The notes under the pieces were generated by a model that was not told the origin of the DNA, searched no databases, and saw only the letters and a list, made by a program, of their open reading frames with translations. Both the position numbers and the translations under genes were made by a program. A DNA stretch of 64,000 nucleotides from UBA1930 sp051715485 (GTDB lineage Bacteria; Bacteroidota; Bacteroidia; Chitinophagales; Chitinophagaceae): assembly GCA_051715485.1 (NCBI GenBank), contig JBPXJV010000071.1:1-64000 (forward strand), given 5' to 3'. Below, one piece after another: positions 1 to 8,078 of this stretch. Every line of letters begins with the position of its first letter. Position 1 is the stretch's first letter.

Positions 1-3
1 AGG

Positions 4-26
4 CAATGTGGTTAAAAATGGTTGGT
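4..26 (+). repeat. Left terminal inverted repeat of the IS
   Basis: This 23-base sequence (beginning CAATGTGGTTAAAAATGG) is exactly repeated in inverted orientation at 1250-1272. Pairing stops immediately on both sides, which defines the element ends. Confidence 0.85.
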
Positions 27-132
27 TTTTTCTTCAAATAAAATCAAAATCTTTGTAGTATCAATCTGAAGAGGAAGTAGGCTCTGCTGAAGAGCAACCT
101 ACCAGCAATAAGGTTGATGCGAGATGATAAAG

Positions 133-159
133 TTAAAGCAGCCTTACTGGCTGCTTTAA
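133..159. terminator. Hairpin inside the IS, downstream of the transposase
   Basis: An 11-bp perfect stem (133-143 with 149-159, TTAAAGCAGCC) with a 5-base loop lies just past the transposase stop. The plus-strand side is followed by a T-rich stretch. It can act as a terminator in either direction, ending transposase transcription or shielding the element from outside reads. Confidence 0.55.
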
Positions 160-193
160 TATTTTTATCAGCTTGCTTTATGGCTAAAAAAAC

Positions 194-1203
194 TTATTTC
201 GCTTCTTTGTTTTTAAAATACAAATACCAATTAATAAAATTTTTCTTAGCCTCAAATCTTAATCCACGATGTAGTGTTAATTTTTCTTTTAAGTGTGTAA
301 AATAACTTTCCAATCGATTAGTAGTATTAGGAATTTCTTCATCATTTAAATATGCAAACATATCAGGTATAGCATTGATGATTAATGTACAAGCTGCATG
401 TAATTTTTTATGTTTGTACCACATTCTATTTGTTGTTATGCTTCTACTTTGTTCATTAATAAATGACTGATTGAGGTTATACCATTGATGAAACTTGAGT
501 AACCATAATGAACATTGTTCTTGTGTTTCTATAAAAGTAATTTGATTAGATATACTAAGTAGCTCTTTAGCCTGTAATAGCTTTGGATGCTCACTTAGAT
601 AGTTTTTTACCTGTCGTTTTATATGTACTAAGCAACGTTGTATAACAGCATTGGGAAACACTTTTTTTACTGCTTTTAAAATAGCCTTATGTCCATCACA
701 AGTAACACTATAAACAGCTACATTCAATCTCATTAAATTCTCTAAATCCTCCTTAATTTCTTTATACTTTTCTCTATTAGTAGTTCTGTATAGCTGAACA
801 TATCTTATATCATGGTCATAGTACAATAATAAACATAAACCATTGGAAAAATAACTTGCATCAATGAGTAAATGAACATTTGTTTTACTTTTAATGGCAA
901 TAGTTGGTGCTGCTTTTAAATAAGTTTTAAAGAGTTTTTGTATTGTTGTTTAGCTCATTCCACTATCTCTTATAAGATACTTATACACTTGTCGTTCTAT
1001 TATCCATTTCTTAAACCAAACAAACTGATTACGGAGTTTAACTGACCGATTTTTTAACGTAAAACAATAACCACAATCACTACATCTAAATCGTTGACTA
1101 CCGTTTCTATTACCCCATTTTTGGATACAATTACTGCCACAACAAAGGCATTTTTTATTACTTTTTTTTCATTAAACAAAGAAAGCAATGAAACCCATTT
1201 CAT
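194..1203 (-). pseudogene. Zn-ribbon IS256-variant transposase, interrupted
   Basis: Reading the minus strand from an ATG at 1203, the frame encodes MKWVSLLSLFNEKK, then a run of eight A (1162-1169). Continuing in the -1 frame gives a zinc ribbon (CLCCG...RCSDCG), a helical segment, and then a TAA stop at 952-950. After the stop the same frame runs to 194 and contains LLIDASYF, VTCDGHKAIL, the histidine-containing RCLVH, NRLESYF and HRGL. The D, D and E of these motifs are the likely catalytic triad. The TAA is one base from TTA (Leu) and is best read as a nonsense mutation. The A8 run needs either a one-base repair or a programmed -1 frameshift. The longest intact stretch (826-194) lacks the zinc ribbon and the first Asp, so this copy should be inactive. 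Confidence 0.75.
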
Positions 1204-1249
1204 TGCATTCTTCTAAAAAACTTACTGCCATTGACTCTTAGATGATTTT

Positions 1250-1272
1250 ACCAACCATTTTTAACCACATTG
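1250..1272 (-). repeat. Right terminal inverted repeat of the IS
   Basis: Exact inverted copy of 4-26. It lies 47 bp upstream of the predicted transposase ATG at 1203, so the transposase promoter probably lies close to or within this end. Confidence 0.85.
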
Positions 1273-1337
1273 TCATAAAAAATCACTATTAATTTAAGAA
1301 TAAATTTCTCAAAAAAATTAGAAAATATGAAAGTAAA

Positions 1338-1895
1338 TTATTGGATATTTTTAAGTAATGCCACTACTTCTTTTTGAATACTTTCTGCTTTATCATTATT
1401 GTAAAAAATTTGTATAGCTTCTTTTATTTCTTCAAAGGCTAAGTCTTTTGCTTTAAGAGAAGCAAAGCGTTCTTGAGCATTTTTTGGACGAGGTCCCCAA
1501 TGAAAAATATCTTTATTTGAAGCATCTCTTACAACTAAAACAGGAATTGCTTTGCTACCATTTGTAAGGTAATTATCAATCTCAGAATCTGTATCTCTTA
1601 ATTGAATTGTAAATTGAATGTTTTTGTTTAATGCTGACATAAGGTAAAGTATTGGAACAATATGAGCAGCATCGCCACACCAATGTTCTGTAATTACAAC
1701 CCAATGTTGTGGTTTATTGATAGCATTAATTACATCTTTAGTTTCATCAAAAAGTGTTGCAGTTTTAATCCATCTTTTTAATCTTACACTATTTAGTTTA
1801 GTATAATCTAAAAAAGCAGCATCATCATAAGGTGCTGATGGATTTGGGTTATTTAAGATAATATCAAAGCCTTCTAAATATTCTTGCCAAGTCAT
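1338..1895 (-). CDS. Thioredoxin-family protein (Thioredoxin_9 type) with WCGD active-site variant
   Basis: A 185-residue cytosolic protein without a signal peptide. The central part has a thioredoxin-like core: a beta strand (HWVVITEHWCGDA), a helix, and the cis-Pro strand region KAIPVLVV. The usual WCxxC site reads WCGDA, so only the first Cys is present. It therefore cannot form the classical intramolecular disulfide and might work as a monothiol reductant or scaffold. In Bacteroidota this single-Cys form is typical of the PF14595-like family, whose substrate I do not know. It is the last gene before the IS. The upstream scpB lies 72 bp away on the same strand, so co-transcription is possible. 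Confidence 0.75.
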   Translation of the reverse strand: MTWQEYLEGFDIILNNPNPSAPYDDAAFLDYTKLNSVRLKRWIKTATLFDETKDVINAINKPQHWVVITEHWCGDAAHIVPILYLMSALNKNIQFTIQLRDTDSEIDNYLTNGSKAIPVLVVRDASNKDIFHWGPRPKNAQERFASLKAKDLAFEEIKEAIQIFYNNDKAESIQKEVVALLKNIQ

Positions 1896-1967
1896 GATTT
1901 AATTTTTTTGATGAGATTTTTTTTATAAACTTCTTTAAAGTTGAGTAAAGAATATAGAAAAAATTTG

Positions 1968-2693
1968 CTATCCAATTTCTCCATCAGTATTTACATCATC
2001 TTCATTTATATCATCATTTGATGATGATTTGTCTTCTAACTTGCCATCATCATTAATTATTAATGTGGCTTCATTTTCTGTTTTAGGTAAAGCTGTATTG
2101 CTTGTAAAATCTTCGGGGTTAATGATAGTTGCTTCAACTATTTGTTCTGCTAATACTTCTTTTATTTTTGGCAAATCATCGGTAGAGTTGATACCAAAAT
2201 AATCCATAAAAGTTTTAGAAGTTGCATAAACTAATGGATGTCCAGGGAGGTTCTCATTTCTTCCACTAATCATTATTAATTCTTTCTCTAATAATTTTTG
2301 TACACTATAATCACTATTTACACCACGTATAGCTTCAATTTCTCCTTTTGTTACAGGCTGTTTATAAGCAATAATGGCTAACGTTTCTAATGCAGCAGTA
2401 GAAAGGCGTTTTAAAAACTTATCTCCATTTAGTTGTGCAATAGTTTGATGATAATCTTTTTTTGTAAGGAATTGAAGTCCTCCTCCACTTTCTGCTACTT
2501 CAAAAGGATAAAATTCACTTGCATATTTTTCTTTGATGCCTTCTATGCAGCTTTCTACTTTATCCAATGTTACACGTTCTTCTAAGAATGCAAAAGCATT
2601 ATTGATAAGTTCAGTAATTTCTAATGCAGTTAAAGGCTTATCGCTTGCAAAAATTAGTACTTCAATATGTGGTAGAATAGAAGAAAGTTCCAT
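1968..2693 (-). CDS. scpB: Segregation and condensation protein B
   Basis: ScpB is the kleisin-associated winged-helix subunit of the SMC-ScpA-ScpB complex that organises and segregates the chromosome. The 241-residue product has the two winged-helix domains (about residues 1-85 and 95-170). Its hallmark segment around residues 98-125 contains AALETLAIIAYKQPVT and IEAIRGVN. The last 50 residues form an acidic, Ser/Asn/Asp-rich low-complexity tail that is probably disordered. scpA is not adjacent. The ATG at 2693 fits the family start, MELSSILPHIEVLIFAS. Confidence 0.93.
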   Translation of the reverse strand: MELSSILPHIEVLIFASDKPLTALEITELINNAFAFLEERVTLDKVESCIEGIKEKYASEFYPFEVAESGGGLQFLTKKDYHQTIAQLNGDKFLKRLSTAALETLAIIAYKQPVTKGEIEAIRGVNSDYSVQKLLEKELIMISGRNENLPGHPLVYATSKTFMDYFGINSTDDLPKIKEVLAEQIVEATIINPEDFTSNTALPKTENEATLIINDDGKLEDKSSSNDDINEDDVNTDGEIG

Positions 2694-2771
2694 TGTATTT
2701 TTTTGATAATCTGAAAATAGTTTTTATTGAATAATTACTAAAAAAATATTTTCAAAAAGTGCAATAAAGTA

Positions 2772-3656
2772 TTAACCTTGTAAAGCAGCAGCACCACTAA
2801 CAATTTCAGTAAGTTCAGTAGTAATAGCAGCTTGTCTTGCACGGTTATAAGAAATTTTTAAAGTTTTCAATAACTCATTAGCATTATCACTTGCTTTATC
2901 CATTGCTGTCATTCTTGCCCCATGCTCACTTGCATTACTATCTAATACTGCTTTAAATAATTGAGTGTTTAAAATTTTAGGCATTAATTCGGCTACTAAG
3001 TCTTCTTTATTTGGTTCAAAAATAAAGTCAGATTTTTTGTTACTTCCTTCTTTATTTTCTACTTTAGGAATAGGCAAAAATGGTTCTGATACAAATGTTT
3101 GAGTTGCAGCATTTTTAAATTGTCCATATACAATTTCAATTGCATCAAAATTGCCTTCTTCAAATTCTTTCATAGCAGCTTTTGCAGCAGTTTGTACATT
3201 GCTGAAAGTTAGATTTAAGAAAATATCTTTATAAGTATCGCTTGTTTTATAACCTGATTTTGATAAGGCTTCCCAACCTTTTTTACCAATATTCCAAACA
3301 GTTACATTGCCTTTTTTAAATTGTGTTGAGTATTTTTCTGCAATAGTACTTTTAGCCAATTTTATAATATTGCTGTTATAAGCACCACACAAACCTCTAT
3401 CGCTGGTTATTACAATTAATAAAACTTTTTCTACTGCTCTTGTTTCGGCTAATTTAAGTTCTGCTCCTCCTTCAATATTGCTAACAATATTGCTCAACAT
3501 TTCTTGTAATTTTTGAGCATAAGGACGCATTTGAATAATGGTATCTTGTGCTTTACGCAATTTTGCAGCACTAACCATTTTCATAGCTTTTGTAATTTGT
3601 TGAGTACTTTGAACACTTTTAATTCTATTACGAACTTCTTTTAATTGACCAGCCAT
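2772..3656 (-). CDS. atpG: ATP synthase F1 gamma subunit
   Basis: The central rotor-stalk subunit of the F1Fo ATP synthase. At 294 residues it is of normal length. It begins with the family N-terminus (LKEVRNRIKSVQSTQQITKAMKMVSAAKLRKAQ) split here only for brevity by helix 1 and its coil partner, contains SDRGLCGAYN at about residues 85-94, and ends with the C-terminal coil RARQAAITTELTEIVSGAAAL. The usual atpA neighbour is absent: upstream on this strand is a DppB-type permease. The gene has its own TACTTTTG promoter box at 3725-3718, so it appears to be transcribed separately from the rest of the atp genes. Confidence 0.95.
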   Translation of the reverse strand: MAGQLKEVRNRIKSVQSTQQITKAMKMVSAAKLRKAQDTIIQMRPYAQKLQEMLSNIVSNIEGGAELKLAETRAVEKVLLIVITSDRGLCGAYNSNIIKLAKSTIAEKYSTQFKKGNVTVWNIGKKGWEALSKSGYKTSDTYKDIFLNLTFSNVQTAAKAAMKEFEEGNFDAIEIVYGQFKNAATQTFVSEPFLPIPKVENKEGSNKKSDFIFEPNKEDLVAELMPKILNTQLFKAVLDSNASEHGARMTAMDKASDNANELLKTLKISYNRARQAAITTELTEIVSGAAALQG

Positions 3657-3717
3657 TGTTTAATTTTTTATATAATATTATTGCTGATAGCCATTTTTAT
3701 TAGGCTAAAATTGGGTG

Positions 3718-3725
3718 CAAAAGTA
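3718..3725 (-). promoter_or_regulatory. Bacteroidota -7 box upstream of atpG
   Basis: The minus strand reads TACTTTTGCACCC ending about 60 bases before the atpG ATG. TAnnTTTG is the Bacteroidota primary-sigma -7 consensus. The same extended TAnnTTTGCAC word occurs before rpsA, bamD and mdh in this window. No clear -33 TTTG is seen. Confidence 0.55.
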
Positions 3726-3818
3726 ACAGAAAGAAGCTAAAATACCATACTGAGTTTTAAATATGTGAAGAATTAATTGAAAAGTGGAAAAGCATTTTGT
3801 TTTTTGAGTACTTCTACC

Positions 3819-4856
3819 CTACTCTAATTTTATTCTTGGGTCAATAATGCTGTAAAGAATATCAGCTATAATATTAACTATTACAAAAAATAAGGCAGTT
3901 AATAATACACTTCCCATTACTACTGGAAAATCTAAATTTTCTAAAGCATTTACTGTAAGCTTTCCAATTCCATTCCAACCAAAAATATATTCTACAAAAA
4001 AAGCACCTGCTAACAATTCTGCAAACCAACCTGTAATAGCTGTAATAACGGGGTTTAAAGCATTTCTTAAAGCATGTTTTAATACTACTATTTTTTTACT
4101 TAACCCTTTTGCATAAGCAGTTCTAATATAATCTTGATTTAGCACATCTAACATAGAACTTCTTGTTAGCTGTGTAATAATGGCTAATGGTCTAATACCT
4201 AAGGTAAGTGCAGGTAATATTAAATTTTTTAGTTGTAGTTGTTTGCCACTAAAAGCATCAATTTCATATAAACTACCAGTTAATGGCAAACTTGTATATT
4301 GGTTTAATACAAAGCCAAATAAATATGCAAGCACAATTCCCATAAAAAATGATGGGGCAGAAATACCTAAAACACTTGCAAATACACTACTTGTATCTAA
4401 CCAAGTATTTTGTTTAATAGCTGCAATAACGCCTAAAAATATACCAACAATTATAGCAAAAATCATAGCAGTTGCAGCTAATAAAATGGTTGATGGCAAA
4501 GCTTCTGCTAATATTTCACTTACATTTTTTTTGCTTTGATAACTACGCCTTAAATAAGGGAGTTTTATACCAACATTACCTATAAAAATTCCTTTGATAT
4601 TTTTTTGTTCTCTTTGTTGATTAGTATAGTAACCTAATGGACTTACATCATTTACGTACAAAATAAATTGTTTCCATTTGGGTTTGTCTAAGGCTAATTC
4701 TTTTCTAATATTTTTAATAGTTGCACTATCGCCTGTTTGTCCTATTACTAATCTTGCCGGATCGCCAAAACCTTGAAATAAAAAGAATACAATAACCACC
4801 ACTCCTGCCATTACTAAAAAGCCATACAATATTTTTTTGATTAGAAAAGGAAGCAT
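3819..4856 (-). CDS. ABC transporter permease, DppB/OppB type
   Basis: An inner-membrane permease of the peptide/nickel uptake type, 345 residues with about six transmembrane helices (first at residues 8-28). After a periplasmic loop of about 80 residues come the helices starting at LPSTILLAATAMIFAI. The cytoplasmic coupling (EAA) loop, DYIRTAYAKGLSKK followed by LKHALRNALNPVI, contacts the ATPase. The C-terminus DILYSIIDPRIKLE is typical. No DppC, ATPase or solute-binding gene is next to it, so the partners must be encoded elsewhere. This split arrangement is common in Bacteroidota. The substrate cannot be inferred. Confidence 0.88.
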   Translation of the reverse strand: MLPFLIKKILYGFLVMAGVVVIVFFLFQGFGDPARLVIGQTGDSATIKNIRKELALDKPKWKQFILYVNDVSPLGYYTNQQREQKNIKGIFIGNVGIKLPYLRRSYQSKKNVSEILAEALPSTILLAATAMIFAIIVGIFLGVIAAIKQNTWLDTSSVFASVLGISAPSFFMGIVLAYLFGFVLNQYTSLPLTGSLYEIDAFSGKQLQLKNLILPALTLGIRPLAIITQLTRSSMLDVLNQDYIRTAYAKGLSKKIVVLKHALRNALNPVITAITGWFAELLAGAFFVEYIFGWNGIGKLTVNALENLDFPVVMGSVLLTALFFVIVNIIADILYSIIDPRIKLE

Positions 4857-4940
4857 TTAATAAATGGGGTTATTGTGAATTATGAATTTAAAATTAAGAA
4901 TTAATTTATGAAAAAAATGTTCAAATTCTTTTTATTAAAG

Positions 4941-6029
4941 CTACTTAATCCAATTCAATAATTTGTTATCACTTGCATAACTAAGTTTATCTATTACAAC
5001 ATCTCCTTTCATTAAAAAGTAAGTAGGATTAACTCTTGCAGCAGTTTTAATAACTGTTGCATCACAAGTTAAAATAGGTATGCTGTTAAAATTTTGTTGA
5101 GCAGTTACAACATCGGCTGTTACAATATAAAAAGGAATATTTTTTCTTTTAGCACCATCAAGCATTAATCCTAAAGTACCATTCATCCATTTGTTTTTAG
5201 TAGAAAAATCTTTTACAAAAAGCATAATATAAATCTCTTTGTTGTTTAATAATGCTTCTGTAGTATCTGTACCATTTAATGTAGTTAAAGAAAAATCTGT
5301 AATGGCTGGTAATGCAGTTCCTTTTCTTATGAGTTTATCATATCTATCTATGTATTCATAAGAATCATCAAAATCATCTGGAAAATTATTTTGGTCAAAT
5401 TCTATTACTTGATTATTTTTTTTGTATTTAAAAGTTATAGCAAAACTATCAGATACTGCACCTTCTGGCAGTTTCATTCCTTCGTGTAAATTTTTTCCTT
5501 TTGCATAAGGCAAACAATCTATAACTGGTAAATATTTTAAAGCATAAGATTGTAAAGCAGTTGTAAATATGAGTGATAAAATTATTACAACAACAGATAA
5601 CTTTTTGTTGAATAATGGCTTTACTTTTTTAGTATTGAAAAATAAAATTAGTATAAGTAATAACAACACAATATCTTTTATAAAAGTTTGTACTGGTGTA
5701 AGTGGCACACAATCACCAAAGCAGCCACAGGCATGTATTTTACCTGAAAATAATACATAAGAAGTAAGAAAAGTAAAAAAGATAATGAGTATTAAAAGCA
5801 ACCATGCAAAACGTTTCATTTGCCAACCAACAATGACTGCCACACCTGCTACAACTTCTAAAATATTCATTGCATAAGCAGCTGCTAAGGTATATTTGTG
5901 AAAACCTTTTAATTGCCAAGCTTCAAAAAATTCTTGCATTTTATAACTAAGCCCTAAAGGGTCATTAGCTTTTATTAAGCCTGAAAAAATAAAAAGTAAA
6001 CCAACAATCCATCTGATAATTGTAAGCAT
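4941..6029 (-). CDS. BT_3928-type DoxX/MauE-like membrane protein
   Basis: About 362 residues. The first 150 form four transmembrane helices of the DoxX/MauE type (GLLFIFSGLIKANDPLG is the start of helix 1), with a Cys-rich loop HACGCFGDCVP before helix 4. A linking helix follows at about 155-175. The C-terminal 180 residues form an extracytoplasmic domain resembling a thioredoxin-like fold (PAITDFSLTTLNG...ILTCDATVIKTAARVNPTYFLM). The family is widespread in Bacteroidota; a role in redox or quinone chemistry at the membrane is inferred only from DoxX/MauE. I prefer the ATG at 6029 over 6053 because it gives the family N-terminus MLTIIRWIVGLL. The 6053 start would overlap the kinase gene by 14 bp. 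It is co-directional with dNK and probably co-transcribed. Confidence 0.8.
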   Translation of the reverse strand: MLTIIRWIVGLLFIFSGLIKANDPLGLSYKMQEFFEAWQLKGFHKYTLAAAYAMNILEVVAGVAVIVGWQMKRFAWLLLILIIFFTFLTSYVLFSGKIHACGCFGDCVPLTPVQTFIKDIVLLLLILILFFNTKKVKPLFNKKLSVVVIILSLIFTTALQSYALKYLPVIDCLPYAKGKNLHEGMKLPEGAVSDSFAITFKYKKNNQVIEFDQNNFPDDFDDSYEYIDRYDKLIRKGTALPAITDFSLTTLNGTDTTEALLNNKEIYIMLFVKDFSTKNKWMNGTLGLMLDGAKRKNIPFYIVTADVVTAQQNFNSIPILTCDATVIKTAARVNPTYFLMKGDVVIDKLSYASDNKLLNWIK

Positions 6030-6039
6030 TATTTTTTTA

Positions 6040-6675
6040 TTAGAATAAACCAAATAACATACTATCTACTTTAGCAATTACTTCGCCTAAATGTTCATCA
6101 CTTTCAGCAAATTTATTTTTATCACAATCTATAATTAATAAAGGTCCTTCTTTATAATTTTCTATCCATCTATTATATAACTCATTTAATTTTTTCAAAT
6201 AATCTAACCTTATATTTTCTTCATATTCTCTTCCACGTTTTTCTATTTGACCTACTAATGTTGGAACACTTGCTTTTAAATAAATTAATAAATCTGGTGG
6301 CTGCACCATTGTTTTTAGTGTTTGAAAAAATTTAAAATAGTTTTCAAAATCTCTTTTACTCATTAAACCCATATCGTGTAAGTTAGGAGCAAAAATGTGT
6401 GCATCTTCATAAATTGTTCTATCTTGAATAACAGTTTCTGTGCCTCTTTGAATATCTAAAAGCTGGTTTAAACGACTGTTTAAAAAATAGATTTGAAGGT
6501 TGAAACTCCATCTTGGCATATCTTCATAAAAGTCCATTAAATATGGATTGTGATCAACATCTTCAAACTGAGGTATCCAACGATAATGTTTGCTTAATAA
6601 TTCTGTTAAGGTTGTTTTGCCTGCTCCAATATTTCCTGCAACAGCAACATGTTTTGGTTTTTTAGCTTTAGCCAT
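6040..6675 (-). CDS. Deoxynucleoside kinase
   Basis: A 211-residue dNK-family kinase that phosphorylates deoxynucleosides for the salvage pathway. The P-loop GNIGAGKT is at residues 14-21. Also present are the substrate-binding segment FEDVDHNPYL, the ERS-like motif as QDRTIYEDAHIF, and the Arg-rich lid KRGREYEENI. Length and motifs match the dAK/dGK-type enzymes of Gram-positives and Bacteroidota; sequence alone does not settle base preference. The gene ends 10 bp before the preferred start of the DoxX-family gene. Confidence 0.9.
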   Translation of the reverse strand: MAKAKKPKHVAVAGNIGAGKTTLTELLSKHYRWIPQFEDVDHNPYLMDFYEDMPRWSFNLQIYFLNSRLNQLLDIQRGTETVIQDRTIYEDAHIFAPNLHDMGLMSKRDFENYFKFFQTLKTMVQPPDLLIYLKASVPTLVGQIEKRGREYEENIRLDYLKKLNELYNRWIENYKEGPLLIIDCDKNKFAESDEHLGEVIAKVDSMLFGLF

Positions 6676-6807
6676 AATATAGTATATTCAAAAAAAAAGT
6701 AAATGATTAGAACTTGTTTAGAGTTCACAATATTATCAAATTATTTCAGATAATGAAAGATGTTTTCAGTTTTGATTTATGAAAATAAAATTTAGCTTGT
6801 TATTTCC

Positions 6808-7812
6808 TTAACCTAAAACTGCTTTTCTTACCAATTCTATTGTAGCAGATGCACTTACTCTTGCTTTATCTGCTCCTTGTTTAATTATTTTATCTAAAAG
6901 TTCTATATTCTTTTGTAAATCAGCAGCTTTTTCTCTGATAGGTTTTATAAAGCTTATCATATCTTCTGCTAATTGTTTTTTCATATCACCATAACGTATT
7001 ACACAATTTCCTGCACTACTGTTATTAAAATCATCTTCAAACTTTTTTACAACATCTTCTGTACTGGTTAATTTCATTAAGGTAAATAAGTTTTCAATAT
7101 AATCTGGTTTAACAGCATTTGTTTCTGTTGGTCCACTATCGGTTTTTGCTTTTAATATTTTTTTTCTGATAACATCATCTTCATCTGCTAAATATAAAGT
7201 TGCTAATTGATTTTCACTTTTACTCATTTTACCATTACCATCAAGGCTTAAAATTTTTACTAATTCGCCACCATAATTAAAAGCAAAAGGCATAGGAAAA
7301 ATATCGCCATAACGATGATTAAAACGTTGAGCAAAATTTCTTGCCATTTCTAAATTTTGTTCTTGGTCTTTACCAACAGGTACTTTTACTGCACGATGAA
7401 TTAAAATATCTGCTGCTTGCAATACAGGATAGGTAAGCAATCCAGCATTTACATTATCAGGTTGAGAACGAACTTTATCCTTAAACGTAGTTGTTTTTTC
7501 CAACTCTCCTTTATAAGAAAGCATATTCAAATACAAATACAATTCTGCAATTTCTGGCACATCGCTTTGTACATAAAAAACTGCTTTTTCAGTATCTAAA
7601 CCACAAGCTATATTTTCTGCAATAACACGTTTTACAGCTTGCTTTAATTCTTTAGTATCAGGATGAGTTGTAAGAGAATGCCAATTAGCTACAAAAAAAT
7701 AACAATTATAATCATCTTGCATGCGTACATAATTACGCATTGCTCCAAAATAATTTCCTAAATGCAAAAAGCCAGTTGGTCTTATACCGCTTAAAACAAT
7801 TTCTTTATTCAT
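6808..7812 (-). CDS. trpS: Tryptophanyl-tRNA synthetase
   Basis: A class I aminoacyl-tRNA synthetase charging tRNA-Trp, of normal length (334 residues). The HIGH-like signature is PTGFLHLGN at residues 12-20 and the KMSKS loop is GKMSKSE at 194-200. The tryptophan-pocket segment around DILIHRAVKVPVGKDQ is complete. The minus strand carries TATCTTCG only 7 bases before the ATG at 7812, which resembles the -7 box and would imply a nearly leaderless mRNA. A 132-bp gap separates it from the kinase gene. Confidence 0.96.
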   Translation of the reverse strand: MNKEIVLSGIRPTGFLHLGNYFGAMRNYVRMQDDYNCYFFVANWHSLTTHPDTKELKQAVKRVIAENIACGLDTEKAVFYVQSDVPEIAELYLYLNMLSYKGELEKTTTFKDKVRSQPDNVNAGLLTYPVLQAADILIHRAVKVPVGKDQEQNLEMARNFAQRFNHRYGDIFPMPFAFNYGGELVKILSLDGNGKMSKSENQLATLYLADEDDVIRKKILKAKTDSGPTETNAVKPDYIENLFTLMKLTSTEDVVKKFEDDFNNSSAGNCVIRYGDMKKQLAEDMISFIKPIREKAADLQKNIELLDKIIKQGADKARVSASATIELVRKAVLG

Positions 7813-8078
7813 AGGCGGCGAAGATAATATTTTACATTATGTTGTAAAACCCTAAATGCTAAAAAAATATTCGGCTACATAACCCTTTTTAAATAGATAA
7901 TAAACAACTAAAGATTTTCAAAATATAATTGAGTTTTAATAAAATAATATTTATGATTATTGGAATTTTTGGATTTCATTCTTCCGTTCATCAAACAATG
8001 CAGATGTATAAAGAACTGGTATTTTAAAAAATGCTACTTTCGTTAATTCATTATTTTTTATTGAGATAAGTGGTTAAT

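Larger units (their letters stand above)
4..1272 (-). mobile_element. Insertion sequence, IS256-variant (Zn-binding, IS1249-like), transposase broken
   Basis: An element of about 1.27 kb is bounded by perfect 23-bp terminal inverted repeats (4-26 and 1250-1272). It carries one transposase gene on the minus strand, which is interrupted (see the pseudogene entry). The transposase has an N-terminal CxxC...CxxC zinc ribbon, a DDE-type core and an HRGL motif near the C-terminus. This combination matches the IS256 'variant Zn-binding' group rather than classical IS256; family assignment is from motif memory. Only three bases of left flank are inside the window, so a target-site duplication cannot be judged. 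The ends look intact, so the copy could be mobilised in trans by a functional relative. Confidence 0.8.

Noticed and set aside
114..305. Plus-strand ORF of 63 codons at the left IS end
   Set aside because: It is antisense to the transposase 3' end and the hairpin; composition follows the opposite strand.
4180..4539. 119-codon plus-strand ORF inside the permease gene
   Set aside because: Shadow of a conserved minus-strand membrane protein; no start context or homology by eye.
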